A stretch of DNA of 44,220 bases, taken from NCBI GenBank assembly GCA_965227065.1, contig CBDDFN010000015.1, positions 1 through 44,220 of the forward strand. The letters run 5' to 3'. Positions 1 through 7,818 of this stretch are shown here, piece after piece (the stretch's first letter is position 1; the number at the start of each line of letters is the position of its first letter). Under the pieces are notes generated by a model, which did not search any database, was not told the origin of the DNA, and worked only from the letters and a program-made list of their open reading frames with translations. The position numbers were made by a program, and so were the translations under genes. This DNA comes from CBDDFN01 sp965227065. Lineage in GTDB: Bacteria > Pseudomonadota > Alphaproteobacteria > SPJN01.

Positions 1-71
1 CCGCGTCGATCTATGGCGGCTCAAACCAGGTTCAGCGCAACATCATGGCCAAGATGGTACTGGGACTTTAG
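1..71 (+). CDS. acyl-CoA dehydrogenase, C-terminal end only
   Basis: Partial gene running in from the left edge. The open frame begins at base 3 and ends at a TAG at 69-71. It reads ASIYGGSNQVQRNIMAKMVL followed by GL. The segment IYGGSNQVQRNI is the typical last-helix motif of flavin-dependent acyl-CoA dehydrogenases ([IV]xGG-[ST]-x-[EQ]-[IV]). Only about 22 residues are visible, so substrate class cannot be judged. A strong hairpin terminator follows at 93-126. The neighbouring genes for acyl-CoA metabolism support the call. Confidence 0.75.
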   Translation, partial: ASIYGGSNQVQRNIMAKMVLGL

Positions 72-92
72 GCTCCAAGACGGACTCAACGA

Positions 93-126
93 AAAAAGGC
101 CCGGAGCGATGCCCCGGGCCTTTTTC
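93..126. terminator. bidirectional rho-independent terminator
   Basis: Inverted repeat with arms AAAAAGGCCCGG (93-104) and CCGGGCCTTTTT (114-125) around a 9-base loop. The A-run before and T-run after the stem give a U-tract in both directions. It therefore serves the acyl-CoA dehydrogenase ending at 71 (+) and the thiolase ending at 214 (-). Confidence 0.85.
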
Positions 127-213
127 AATATTGACTGGCCGACTGAGGCCCGGCGCAGGTTTGCGCCGCGCCTCGTGCAGCGAAGGAGCAAAGCTCCGTC
201 CGCGTGAACGCCG

Positions 214-1393
214 TTAAGCGACTTCGAACAGGCCCGCTGCGCCCATGCCGCCGCCGATACACATGGTGACGACCACGTTCTTGGCGCCACGGCGCTTGCC
301 TTCAAGAAGGCGTGGCCAACCATGCGTGAGCCTGACATGCCGAACGGGTGGCCGATCGAAATCGCGCCGCCATTGACGTTCAGCTTCTCATTGTCGATGC
401 CCAGCTTGTCACGGCAGTACAGAACCTGACAGGCAAACGCTTCGTTGAGTCCCACAAATCGATATCGTCGACCTTAAGGCCCGCACGTTCCAGCAGACGC
501 GGAACAGCAAAGACCGGGCCGATACCCATTTCATCGGGATCACACCGCAACCTGGAAGCCTTTGAAGATACCGAGTCGGCTCGATATTGCGCTTTTCAGC
601 TTCTTTCGAATCCATCACGAGGCATGCGCTGGCACCATCGGTCAGCTGCGATGCGTTGCCCGCGGTGATGAAGGTGCCTTCGCCACGAACCGGCGCAAGA
701 CCTGCCAGGCTTTCCAGCGTGGTGGTCGGACGGTTGCACTCGTCACGATCGACCGTGTAGTCGACCATTTCGACTTCGCCGGTTTCCTTGTTGGGCTTGG
801 CCCAGACAACATCCATCGGCACGATTTCATCGGCGAATTTGCCAGCCTGCTGGGCCGCGGCGGTGCGCTGCTGGCTTTGAAGCGAATATTCGTCCTGCGC
901 TTCACGGCTGACATTGTAGCGATCGGCCACCACATTGGCGGTGTCGATCATCGGCATCCACAGCGCCGGCCATTCTTCCATCAGCTTGTCTTCGGTGAAG
1001 CGATGCAGGTTCATGTGCGGCTGGACGAGCGAGATTTGCTCGACACCGCCACCGATCGCGGCGGGAACGCCGTCAACAATGACGCGCTGGGCGGCCATGG
1101 CGACGGTTTGCAGACCCGATGAGCAGAACCGGTTAACGGTCGCGCCCCGAGGTCGAGGACGGGCAGCCTGCCCACAAAGCCGCATTCCGCGCCACATTGT
1201 GGCCGTCGGCGCCTTCAGGCTGGGCGGCACCGATAAAGACGTCTTCGACTTCACCGGGCTCAATGCCTGCTTTGGCAATGGCGTGTTGGATACAATGGCC
1301 GGTCAGTGCCGCGCCGTGCGTGTTGTTGAGCGCGCCGCGATGGGACTTGGTCAGACCCGTCCGCGCCGTCGAAACAATCACTGCTTCCCGCAT
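214..1393 (-). pseudogene. acetyl-CoA C-acyltransferase (thiolase), frameshifted at several sites
   Basis: Thiolase catalysing thiolytic cleavage or condensation of 3-ketoacyl-CoA. The start is ATG at 1393 (MREAVIVSTARTGLTKSHRG) and the restored stop is TAA at 214-216 after GGGMGAAGLFEVA. Family motifs are all present but lie in different frames: NRFCSSGLQTVAMAAQ with the acyl-accepting Cys, NVNGGAISIGHPFGMSGSR with the His, and CIGGGMGAAG with the second Cys. Frame changes are needed near 1145 (a GGGG run), 575, 550, 447 and 305. Every breakpoint needs only one or two bases to restore the family sequence, and conserved residues continue on both sides, so sequencing or assembly error is more likely than decay. 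A second, intact thiolase lies at 13487-14695. Gene identity is certain; functional status is not. Confidence 0.85.
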
Positions 1394-1576
1394 GGTGCTT
1401 CCTCCAGAAAAAAGTGATCCTTATGGATGATCGGGACGAGTTGCAGCACGTCCCGCCCCCGCCTGCAAGTGAATATGGGGACTCCCGGCGAAAAATTGAC
1501 AAAAATCACCATATTGTGTGAGGCGAGTGACTTTCCTACATAAGGGCCAGTGGAAATTCAGTGTGAGGGTGCGAGT

Positions 1577-1980
1577 ATGGCCGAGGGGCTTGAAGGCTAT
1601 GAGCGCGTGGAAGATGACGCGTTCAATTCATTTGTTGCCGATATGTACGCAAAAAAGCGCGATGACGGCACGCTTCATTTCAAATTCAAGCCCGAAAAGC
1701 GCCATTTGAACGGCGGCGGCGTGGTGCATGCCGCATGCTGATGACCTTCGCCGATCTGGTGCTGGGTCATGCCGTGTGGGCCGCGACCGACGAGGTGCCG
1801 TGCACCACCATGTCGCTCAATTGCGATTTTGTCGGGCCCGGCAAGCTTGATGAATGGATCGAGGGCACCGCGACCATCACGCGCAAGACCCGCTCCATCG
1901 TCTTTGTGCAGGGTGAGCTGACATCGGGCGGCCGCACGGTCCTGTCGGTCACCGGCATCTGGAAAATCATCGGCGTATGA
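1577..1980 (+). pseudogene. PaaI-type hotdog thioesterase, one frameshift
   Basis: Hotdog-fold acyl-CoA thioesterase of about 135 residues, predicted to hydrolyse acyl-CoA thioesters in the cytoplasm. The first half begins MAEGLEGYERVEDDAFNSF and runs to HLNGGGVVH. The second half, in another frame, continues MLMTFADLVLGHAVWAA and ends at TGIWKIIGV. The join (GGGVVHG, then MLMTFAD) is the classic PaaI helix motif, so a single base is missing at about 1726-1731 (CATGCC, expected CATGGCC). ATG 1577 is preferred because GAGG lies 8 bases upstream; a GTG at 1550 is possible. The stop overlaps the next start (ATGA, 1977-1980), implying translational coupling with the adjacent related gene. Confidence 0.75.
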
Positions 1981-2435
1981 CCGGCCTGCCCGTCATCCCG
2001 CCCTTGCGCGCGCTTGATCCCCCGCCGGGCTACAAAGCCTATGATCTGGTTGACCCGTTTGAAGCCGAACTGGGACCCTTGTTCCGCAAACAGGGCAATG
2101 AGGGCGCTGAAAAAAAGGGCGGACCGGTTGAACTGGCCGCCTTTGTCGATGACCGCCATTGCGCCCCGGACGGGCGGGCCGCCCCCGGCGCGCTGTGGCT
2201 GTTTGCCGATGCCTTTTGCGGTTGGACCGGCTTTTTCTATCTCGATCTTGAATGGTGCGTGACGGTGCGGATGAGCCTTGAGCTGCTCAACCGGCCAAAG
2301 AACGGCGCTTTGCTGACCGCCCAGGGCCGGATTGTCCACCATGAAGACAAGATCATGCGCATCGATGCCAATTTCGAAGCGGACGGAACAGCTGTGATGC
2401 TCGCCCGCTCCACCTGGAAAATCACCGGCGGCTAG
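1977..2435 (+). CDS. PaaI-like hotdog domain protein (putative acyl-CoA thioesterase)
   Basis: 152 residues. The pattern PGALWLFADAFCGWTGFFYL in the middle, followed by strands ending in ARSTWKITGG, resembles the upstream PaaI-type gene, whose C-terminus has TGIWKIIG. I read it as a second, diverged hotdog thioesterase domain. Hotdog proteins act as oligomers, so the overlapping pair (4-bp ATGA overlap) may form a hetero-oligomer; that is inference. The substrate is unknown. Its TAG stop shares the CTAG at 2432-2435 with the convergent enoyl-CoA hydratase gene. Identity as hotdog is likely, and catalytic competence is uncertain because a clear general-base motif is not obvious. Confidence 0.65.
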   Translation: MTGLPVIPPLRALDPPPGYKAYDLVDPFEAELGPLFRKQGNEGAEKKGGPVELAAFVDDRHCAPDGRAAPGALWLFADAFCGWTGFFYLDLEWCVTVRMSLELLNRPKNGALLTAQGRIVHHEDKIMRIDANFEADGTAVMLARSTWKITGG

Positions 2436-3269
2436 AGATTTTTGCGCACCTCGATCAGATCTTCAAACACCGGATCGCGTTTTTCAGCCCGGGCGGCAAA
2501 ACACTCCGCCATATCCTGAGGCTGGAACATGCCTGATTGCCAGGTGGCGATAAAGTTGAGCGCATCGGCGGTCGAATGATCGCGCGCATAATTGATGGAT
2601 TCTTTCGTGCCCCAAATGGCCAGCGGTGACTTCCCCGCGATCTCGCCGGCAATCTCGCGCACCCCGGCCAGCATGTCGGCCTGTGTGTCATAGACGCGGT
2701 TGACGAGGCCGCAATCCTTCGCCTCCAGCGCCGTCATCCGACGGCCGGTATAGGCCAGCTCCCGCGCGATGCCCTCGGGGATGATTTTGGGCAGACGCTG
2801 CAAGGTGCCGACATCGGCGGTCATACCGATATTGATTTCCTGCACGCAGAAAAATGCATCGGCGGTGCAATAGCGCATGTCAGCGGCGGTCACCATATCA
2901 ACCGCCCCGCCGATACACCCGCCTTGAATGGCAGTCAGCACCGGCATGCGGGCCCGTTTCCAATGCGGTGAACGCATCCTGCATGCGCATGGCAAAGCTG
3001 CGCAGATTGGCGCGCTGGCGTCCCACTTCGCGCTTTTCAGCGCTGCCGGAAGGGTCGGTGAACACGGCCAGATCCATCCCGGCGCAAAAATGTTTGCCGG
3101 TGGAGGCGATGATCACCGCCCGGACCTTGCCGCCATCGGACAGGGCCTGGATGGCATGCGGAAACTCCGCCCAGAAATCAGGCGTCATGGAATTATAGGC
3201 ATCCGGGCGGTTTAGCGTCAGCGTGCCGATCCCGTCGGTCACATCAAGCGAAAAGCAGGCGTAGGTCAT
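2432..3269 (-). pseudogene. enoyl-CoA hydratase/isomerase (crotonase family), one frameshift
   Basis: Crotonase-fold protein of about 278 residues when repaired. It starts at ATG 3269 (MTYACFSLDVTDGIGTLTLN). The N-terminal half carries the acyl-CoA oxyanion-hole segment STGKHFCAGMDLAVF. The C-terminal half, in a second frame, carries the other oxyanion-hole loop AIQGGCIGGAVDMVTAADMR. The frame changes at about 2950-2960, in a GGGCCC stretch where one base is gained or lost (FTALE, then RMPVLTAIQGG). The family hydrates 2-enoyl-CoA or shifts double bonds; ECH1-like dienoyl-CoA isomerases have a similar length and an Asp/Glu in the CGIGGGVD position, here CIGGAVDM. It diverges from the MaoC gene across a 154-bp promoter region with two palindromes. 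Confidence 0.82.
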
Positions 3270-3284
3270 GGATTTCCCCCATTC

Positions 3285-3300
3285 ATCAATAGTGATTGAT
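3285..3300. promoter_or_regulatory. palindrome ATCAAT-N4-ATTGAT, possible operator
   Basis: Perfect inverted repeat with 6-base arms (3285-3290 and 3295-3300) and a 4-base spacer. It lies 15 bases upstream of the enoyl-CoA hydratase start, in the divergent promoter region shared with the MaoC gene. It is too short and AT-rich to be a terminator. The arm orientation is the reverse of an FNR box, so FNR is not proposed. Regulator unknown. Confidence 0.3.
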
Positions 3301-3359
3301 GTCACTTTACCATGGCAAGCGCCGCGCGCAGCAAAGACCCGCATCACTTGACGCAAGGT

Positions 3360-3378
3360 CAGGTCTTCACAAGACCTG
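3360..3378. promoter_or_regulatory. 19-bp perfect palindrome, candidate TetR/GntR-type operator
   Basis: Arms CAGGTCTT (3360-3367) and AAGACCTG (3371-3378) flank CAC. A TTGACG hexamer (3348-3353) immediately precedes it, so a bound protein would cover a promoter firing towards the MaoC gene at 3424. No U-run follows, so it is not a terminator. No regulator gene is adjacent. The operator role is inferred from symmetry and position only. Confidence 0.4.
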
Positions 3379-3423
3379 CCCGATGGGCTTTCCTGCTGAC
3401 AAAATTTCATCAGGGAGGACACC

Positions 3424-4278
3424 ATGCCCATCGATTACGATCACGTCATGTCGCTCAAATCAGAGGGCGAAGAGGTCACCTATACCGACCGTGAAACCAT
3501 GCTCTATGCGCTGGGCGTCGGCATGGGCCGCGATCCCATGAACAGCGACGAGCTGCCCTTTGTCACGGAAAAAGACCTCAAGACGGTACCGACCATGGCC
3601 ACCGTTATCACCTTTGGCGCGCAAGGCTATATGGCCCATACCGGCATCAATTTCATGTTGATGGTGCATGGCGAACAGCGACTGCAAATCCACAAGACCC
3701 TGCCGCCCGCCGCCACCGTCTCCATCGATGGCCGCATCACCGGCGCCTACGACAAAGGCGAAGGCAAAGGCGCGCTGCTGACCTCGGAAATGGTGGTCCA
3801 TGACAAGGCGAGCGGCGACAAGCTGTGTACGCTGGGCTCCACCCTGTTCTGCCGCGGCGATGGCGGTTTTGGCGGCCCGACCGAAGGCGCGCCGGTCCCC
3901 CATCAATTGCCCGACCGCGACCCCGACCAGACGATCGAAACGGCTACAAGGCCCGATCAGGCCCTGCTCTACCGTCTGTCGGGGGATCGCAACCCGCTCC
4001 ACTCCGATCCTGAATTTGCCAAGATGGCGGGCTTTGACCGGCCCATCCTGCACGGCCTGTGCTCCTACGGCACGGCCTGCCGGGGCATCCTGACCGACGC
4101 GCTCAATTACGACAATGCCACGGTCAAAAGCTTTGATGTGCGGTTCTCTTCCCCAGTATTTCCCGGCGAGACCATCCTCACCGATGTGTGGCGCGACGAT
4201 AATATCATTTCGTTCCGCTCGCGCCTCAAAGAACGCGACGTGGTCTGCCTCAACAATGGCAAGTGTGAGATTGCATAA
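3424..4278 (+). CDS. MaoC-family (R)-specific enoyl-CoA hydratase 2
   Basis: 284 residues, double-hotdog hydratase of the type found in peroxisomal multifunctional enzyme 2. The N-terminal non-catalytic hotdog covers about 1-140. The C-terminal half has the hydratase-2 signature YRLSGDRNPLHSDPEFAKMA then FDRPILHGL (about 180-205), with the catalytic Asp/His pair in GDRNPLH. It should hydrate trans-2-enoyl-CoA to (3R)-hydroxyacyl-CoA, the opposite stereochemistry to FadB-type enzymes. A strong Shine-Dalgarno AGGGAGG precedes ATG 3424. The stop overlaps the acyl-CoA dehydrogenase start (TAATG), so the two are co-translated. Likely part of a branched-chain, sterol-like or other specialised acyl-CoA route; the substrate is not determinable here. 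Confidence 0.88.
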   Translation: MPIDYDHVMSLKSEGEEVTYTDRETMLYALGVGMGRDPMNSDELPFVTEKDLKTVPTMATVITFGAQGYMAHTGINFMLMVHGEQRLQIHKTLPPAATVSIDGRITGAYDKGEGKGALLTSEMVVHDKASGDKLCTLGSTLFCRGDGGFGGPTEGAPVPHQLPDRDPDQTIETATRPDQALLYRLSGDRNPLHSDPEFAKMAGFDRPILHGLCSYGTACRGILTDALNYDNATVKSFDVRFSSPVFPGETILTDVWRDDNIISFRSRLKERDVVCLNNGKCEIA

Positions 4279-5462
4279 TGGCTGAGTTCACCTTCGGCTT
4301 TGATGATCCCAGCCGCTTCGCCCATTCGCCCTATTACAATGACAGCCATTTTGCGTGGCGCGAGCAGCTGCGCAAATTTGTCGACACTGAAATCATGCCC
4401 TATGCGGCTGAGTGGGACGAGGCCGGTGCCATTCCCGATGAGCTGCGCAAAAAAGCGTCTGAGTTCGGCCTGCTGCGCATGGGCTATCCCGAAGAATATG
4501 GCGGGATTTCCGAAGGGCTCGACCGGTTTCATTCGATCATCACCACTGAAGAGCTGTCACGTCCCGGCACTGGGGGGCTCGCCAGCTCGCTGATGATCCA
4601 TGGCATCGGTCTGCCGCCGATCATCGCCATCGGCTCAGAAGAGATGAAACAGCGCATTGCCCCCGAAGTGCTGGCGGGTGACAAGGTGATCGCACTGGGC
4701 ATCACCGAACCCTCCGGCGGTTCCGACGTGGCCAACATCCACACCAAATGTGTCCGCGATGGCGACCATTATGTCATCAACGGCCAAAAGACGCTGATCT
4801 CCAGCGGCATGCGCGCAGATTATGTGACGCTTGCGGTGCGCACCGGCGGCCCCGGCCTGGGTGGCATCTCGCTCATTTTGGTTGAGACCGACCGCGAAGG
4901 CTTCTCGCGCACCTCGCTCAAAAAAATGGGCTGGTGGATGTCCGATACCGCCACACTGCATTTCGATGATGTCCGCGTGCCGGTGGACAATCTCATCGGC
5001 GGCGAAAATCAGGGCTTTATGGGCATTATGTATAATTTCAACGGCGAACGGCTGGGCATGGCCGCCGGCGCCAATGCCTTTGCCCGCATCTGCTATGAAG
5101 ATGCGCTCGCCTGGGCGCGTGAACGCCAGACCTTTGGCAAACGCCTCGCCGATCATCAGGTGATCCGGCACAAATTTGCCGAAATGGCCCGCCACATCAA
5201 CACGACCCAGGCCTATCTGGAACGCTGTACGTGGCAGGTGCAATGCGGGGAAACCCCGGTCGCTGATCTCGCGCTTCTCAAGGTGCAGGCCACCACCACC
5301 ATGGAATATTGTGCGCGCGAGGCGATGCAAATTCTGGGTGGTGCGGGCTTTATTCGCGGCAACCGGATTGAGCGCATCTATCGCGAAGTGCGCGTCAACG
5401 CCATTGGCGGGGGCTCGGAAGAAATCATGCGCGACCTCGCCGCGCGTCAGATGAATGTTTAA
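4278..5462 (+). CDS. acyl-CoA dehydrogenase
   Basis: 394 residues, normal length for the family. Flavoprotein oxidising acyl-CoA to 2-enoyl-CoA, passing electrons to ETF. Visible motifs are ALGITEPSGGSD (FAD/substrate loop, about 140-150), QRTFG-like RERQTFGKRLADHQ (helix G/H) and a C-terminal helix IERIYREVRVNAIGGGSEEI. In most short- and medium-chain enzymes the last motif carries the catalytic Glu (YEGT). Here that position is Gly, as in long-chain and isovaleryl-CoA dehydrogenases, where the base sits on helix G; the Glu in CYEDALAWARERQ is a candidate. The start overlaps the MaoC stop by one base, so hydratase and dehydrogenase are made together. Confidence 0.93.
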   Translation: MAEFTFGFDDPSRFAHSPYYNDSHFAWREQLRKFVDTEIMPYAAEWDEAGAIPDELRKKASEFGLLRMGYPEEYGGISEGLDRFHSIITTEELSRPGTGGLASSLMIHGIGLPPIIAIGSEEMKQRIAPEVLAGDKVIALGITEPSGGSDVANIHTKCVRDGDHYVINGQKTLISSGMRADYVTLAVRTGGPGLGGISLILVETDREGFSRTSLKKMGWWMSDTATLHFDDVRVPVDNLIGGENQGFMGIMYNFNGERLGMAAGANAFARICYEDALAWARERQTFGKRLADHQVIRHKFAEMARHINTTQAYLERCTWQVQCGETPVADLALLKVQATTTMEYCAREAMQILGGAGFIRGNRIERIYREVRVNAIGGGSEEIMRDLAARQMNV

Positions 5463-5473
5463 AGGAAAAAGTC

Positions 5474-5776
5474 ATGACCATCATTGTTGCCGGTGAAATC
5501 AAAGTCGCACCTGAATCCGTCCAGGACATGGTGCCGATCCTCACCCCCTTTGTGGCCGCCACCCGCGCCGAGAAAGGCTGCATCGCTTATGGCTTTTATG
5601 AAGATGTGACCGAGCCCGGCACTTTCCGCCTTTATGAAGAATGGGCGGACGAGGCCGCGCTTGATGCGCATATGGCGGCCCCGCACATGGCCGAGTTTCA
5701 AAACGCCATTGCGGCTCATCCGCCCCAAAGCGTGGATGTGAAGTTCTTCCGCGCCGAAGAGTTTGTGCGTTCCTAA
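5474..5776 (+). CDS. putative quinol monooxygenase (antibiotic biosynthesis monooxygenase fold)
   Basis: 100 residues with the ABM/YgiN-like ferredoxin fold pattern: MTIIVAGEIKVAPESVQDMV at the start, central EKGCIAYGFYEDVTEPGTF and RLYEEWADEAALDAHMAAPH. These small cofactor-free proteins oxidise quinols or act as structural dimers. A good Shine-Dalgarno (AAAGGAAA) lies just upstream. It follows the acyl-CoA dehydrogenase by 11 bases and is probably in the same transcript. No role in the acyl-CoA pathway can be assigned from sequence alone. Confidence 0.8.
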   Translation: MTIIVAGEIKVAPESVQDMVPILTPFVAATRAEKGCIAYGFYEDVTEPGTFRLYEEWADEAALDAHMAAPHMAEFQNAIAAHPPQSVDVKFFRAEEFVRS

Positions 5777-5784
5777 CCAAAATT

Positions 5785-5920
5785 GTCATTGCGGGAAGTG
5801 CGCAGCACTTGCCCGGAATCTGTTGGCACAGCGCACCATCCCGCACGCCCCCGACCCAAACAAGCGCACCACGATCAGATTCCGGCATTCCCTCCCTGAT
5901 GGAACGAAAGCCGGAATGAC
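5785..5920. repeat. extragenic palindromic element
   Basis: Nested inverted repeats fill the gap between two genes. Outer ends are GTCATTGCGG (5785-5794) and CCGGAATGAC (5911-5920). Inner arms are GCCCGGAATCTG (5811-5822) and CAGATTCCGGC (5876-5886). A small internal palindrome AAGTGC-GCA-GCACTT lies at 5796-5810. The arrangement resembles the dispersed GTCATTCCGG-type intergenic repeats of alphaproteobacteria and is related in its ends to the element at 10305-10380. An open frame spanning it has no family resemblance and I treat it as noncoding. Confidence 0.5.
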
Positions 5921-5995
5921 GACACGGGGAGTTGCGTTTGTCCCCGATTACCGCTTTATGAAGCCATCTGCCATTCAAAAGAACGAGGACACGCC

Positions 5996-6904
5996 ATGAT
6001 CCGCACGCTCGGCGGTTATGTGAACACGTGGGATATCGACGAGATGGGGCATCTGAATGTGTCCCACTATGTCGACCGGTTCACCCACGCCAACGCCCAT
6101 ATGGCCGAAGCGCTCGGCCATGGTGTTGAGGCGGCCCGCAGCACCGGCGTCAAGCTCACCGCAAAAACCGATCAGGTGATGTTTGCGCGCGAATTGCGCA
6201 ATGCCAGTTCAATGGAAATTCATTCCGGCGTGATCAAGATCGACAATGAGACGATCACCCTGTTTCACCGGATGCGCAATGTCATGACCGGAGAGATGAG
6301 CGCATCCTGCATCACAGAGCTTGGCTTGCGTGACGTGGAAACCGGCGCGGCGCACACTCTGGCGGCCGATATTCAGGACAGGGCGGCCAAGCTTGTCACC
6401 CGGCCCGATGACAAGGAGTTGCCGCGCAGCCAGCCCATGTTTGCGTTCGACGGCGAACCCACATTGGACAATGCCGACCGGCTGGGTCTGTTTGAAACGT
6501 CCAAAAGCATCATTGAGCCGATGGAGTGTGACTGGACCGGCGCGCTGCGCCCCCGCTTCATCATGGGGCGCTATTCCGACGGCGCCTCGCATATGTGGCG
6601 CAGCCTTGATCTGCTGGGCGATATTGAAAACACCCGCATCGGTTCGGCCGTCGTGCAAATCCACCTTGCTTACGGGGCGCCCGCCCGCGCCGGGGAAGGC
6701 GCGGTTGTGCGCTCAAATGCGTGGCAAGTCGGTGCCAAAAGCCTCAACTTCATCAACTGGCAAATCAACACGGTCACCGGCGCCCCAATTGCGGTTGCCA
6801 ATACGGTAGCGGTGATGTTCGACACCAAGGCACGCAAGGCCGTCCCGGTCAGCGATGAGATGCGCGCTGCTGTTGCCTCCAAAATTGTGGACCCCAAATC
6901 ATGA
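5996..6904 (+). CDS. double-hotdog acyl-CoA thioesterase-like protein, copy 1
   Basis: 302 residues, about twice the length of a single hotdog domain. The N-terminal repeat opens with YVNTWDIDEMGHLNVSHYVD (about 8-27), the 4-hydroxybenzoyl-CoA thioesterase-like D-x-MGHxNxxxY motif with the presumed catalytic Asp. The C-terminal half (about 165-300) has GASHMWRSLDLLG and ends AVANTVAVMFDTKARKA, a second, less conserved hotdog. It overlaps the next gene by ATGA and resembles it throughout, so the pair is a tandem duplication. Predicted to hydrolyse an acyl-CoA from the neighbouring hydratase/dehydrogenase pathway. Shine-Dalgarno GAGG precedes the ATG. Confidence 0.75.
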   Translation: MIRTLGGYVNTWDIDEMGHLNVSHYVDRFTHANAHMAEALGHGVEAARSTGVKLTAKTDQVMFARELRNASSMEIHSGVIKIDNETITLFHRMRNVMTGEMSASCITELGLRDVETGAAHTLAADIQDRAAKLVTRPDDKELPRSQPMFAFDGEPTLDNADRLGLFETSKSIIEPMECDWTGALRPRFIMGRYSDGASHMWRSLDLLGDIENTRIGSAVVQIHLAYGAPARAGEGAVVRSNAWQVGAKSLNFINWQINTVTGAPIAVANTVAVMFDTKARKAVPVSDEMRAAVASKIVDPKS

Positions 6905-7818
6905 GCCTGACACCTTGTTTCCGCGGCATGGTCAATTCGTGGGAAGCCGACGAAATGGGCCATATGAATGTCCGTTTCTATGTTCAGAAAGCCTTACAGG
7001 CGACCGGACATTTCCTCAATGAAATCGGCCTGGGTCCGAATTTCCGGCGCGAAAAGGGTCTGGGCATCCGCATCATGGATCATCATATCCGCTTCTTGAA
7101 AGAGGCACGCCCCGGCACGCCGCTGGTGATTATGACCGGTGCGCTGGGCGCCGATGAAGCCGGCCTGTTCGTACTGCATGAAGTGCGCCACGCGCTCACG
7201 GGCGATGTTTGCGCAACCCTGACCGGCACGGTGGTGCTGACCGACGGGCTGGGCGACCAGCCTTTCTCGCTGCCCGAAGAAGCAGCTGAACAAGCCCGCG
7301 GCTTTGCCACCGACCTGCCCGACTATGCCGCCCAGCGCGGCATTGATGCGCCGGGCCCCAAGCTTGTCCCCAATTGGGGCCGGGCTGATGAAATGGGCCT
7401 GCATGAGATCACCCGGATTGAGGTTCGCCCCCATCTGCTCGACCCTGACGGGGCGCTGTCGGCGGAACATTTCATCGGTGCGATCTCGGACGGCATCCCG
7501 ACCCTCATCAGCCAATTTGCCGTCAATCGCCAAAGCAGTCTTGAGCGCGGCATTGGCGGGGCGGCGCTTGAATACCGGCTGTTTTATTTCCGCCGTATTT
7601 TTGCCGGTGAGCTGATCACCGTCCGCTCGGGCCTGTCGGCCATCGGCAACAAGACCTTCACCCATATTCACTGGATGTTTGATCAGAACCGCAATGTGGT
7701 GGCCTCGGCTGCCGCCGTCGCCGTCAGCTTTGATCTCAAGGAACGCAAGGCCATCGCCTTTTCCGACGAAGCCCGCGCGCAGTTTGAAAACTATCTGGTG
7801 CCGGGGTTGGGCATCTAG
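6901..7818 (+). CDS. double-hotdog acyl-CoA thioesterase-like protein, copy 2
   Basis: 305 residues, paralogous to the preceding gene: GMVNSWEADEMGHMNVRFYV (about 9-28) aligns with that gene's start, and AAAVAVSFDLKERKAIAFSD near the end aligns with its C-terminus. Each protein has two hotdog-like halves, so the pair supplies four modules. The start overlaps the upstream stop (ATGA 6901-6904), which suggests a fixed-ratio heteromer. Its TAG stop at 7816-7818 overlaps the stop of the convergent radical-SAM gene inside one CTAG. Catalytic Asp is conserved (DEMGH). Substrate unknown. Confidence 0.75.
   Translation: MSLTPCFRGMVNSWEADEMGHMNVRFYVQKALQATGHFLNEIGLGPNFRREKGLGIRIMDHHIRFLKEARPGTPLVIMTGALGADEAGLFVLHEVRHALTGDVCATLTGTVVLTDGLGDQPFSLPEEAAEQARGFATDLPDYAAQRGIDAPGPKLVPNWGRADEMGLHEITRIEVRPHLLDPDGALSAEHFIGAISDGIPTLISQFAVNRQSSLERGIGGAALEYRLFYFRRIFAGELITVRSGLSAIGNKTFTHIHWMFDQNRNVVASAAAVAVSFDLKERKAIAFSDEARAQFENYLVPGLGI

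Noticed and set aside
1496..1524. TTGACA as promoter for the hotdog gene
   Set aside because: No acceptable -10 element at 16-18 bases.
5763..5999. 78-codon open frame between the ABM gene and the thioesterase pair
   Set aside because: It lies across a structured palindromic repeat, has no Shine-Dalgarno and no protein-family character.
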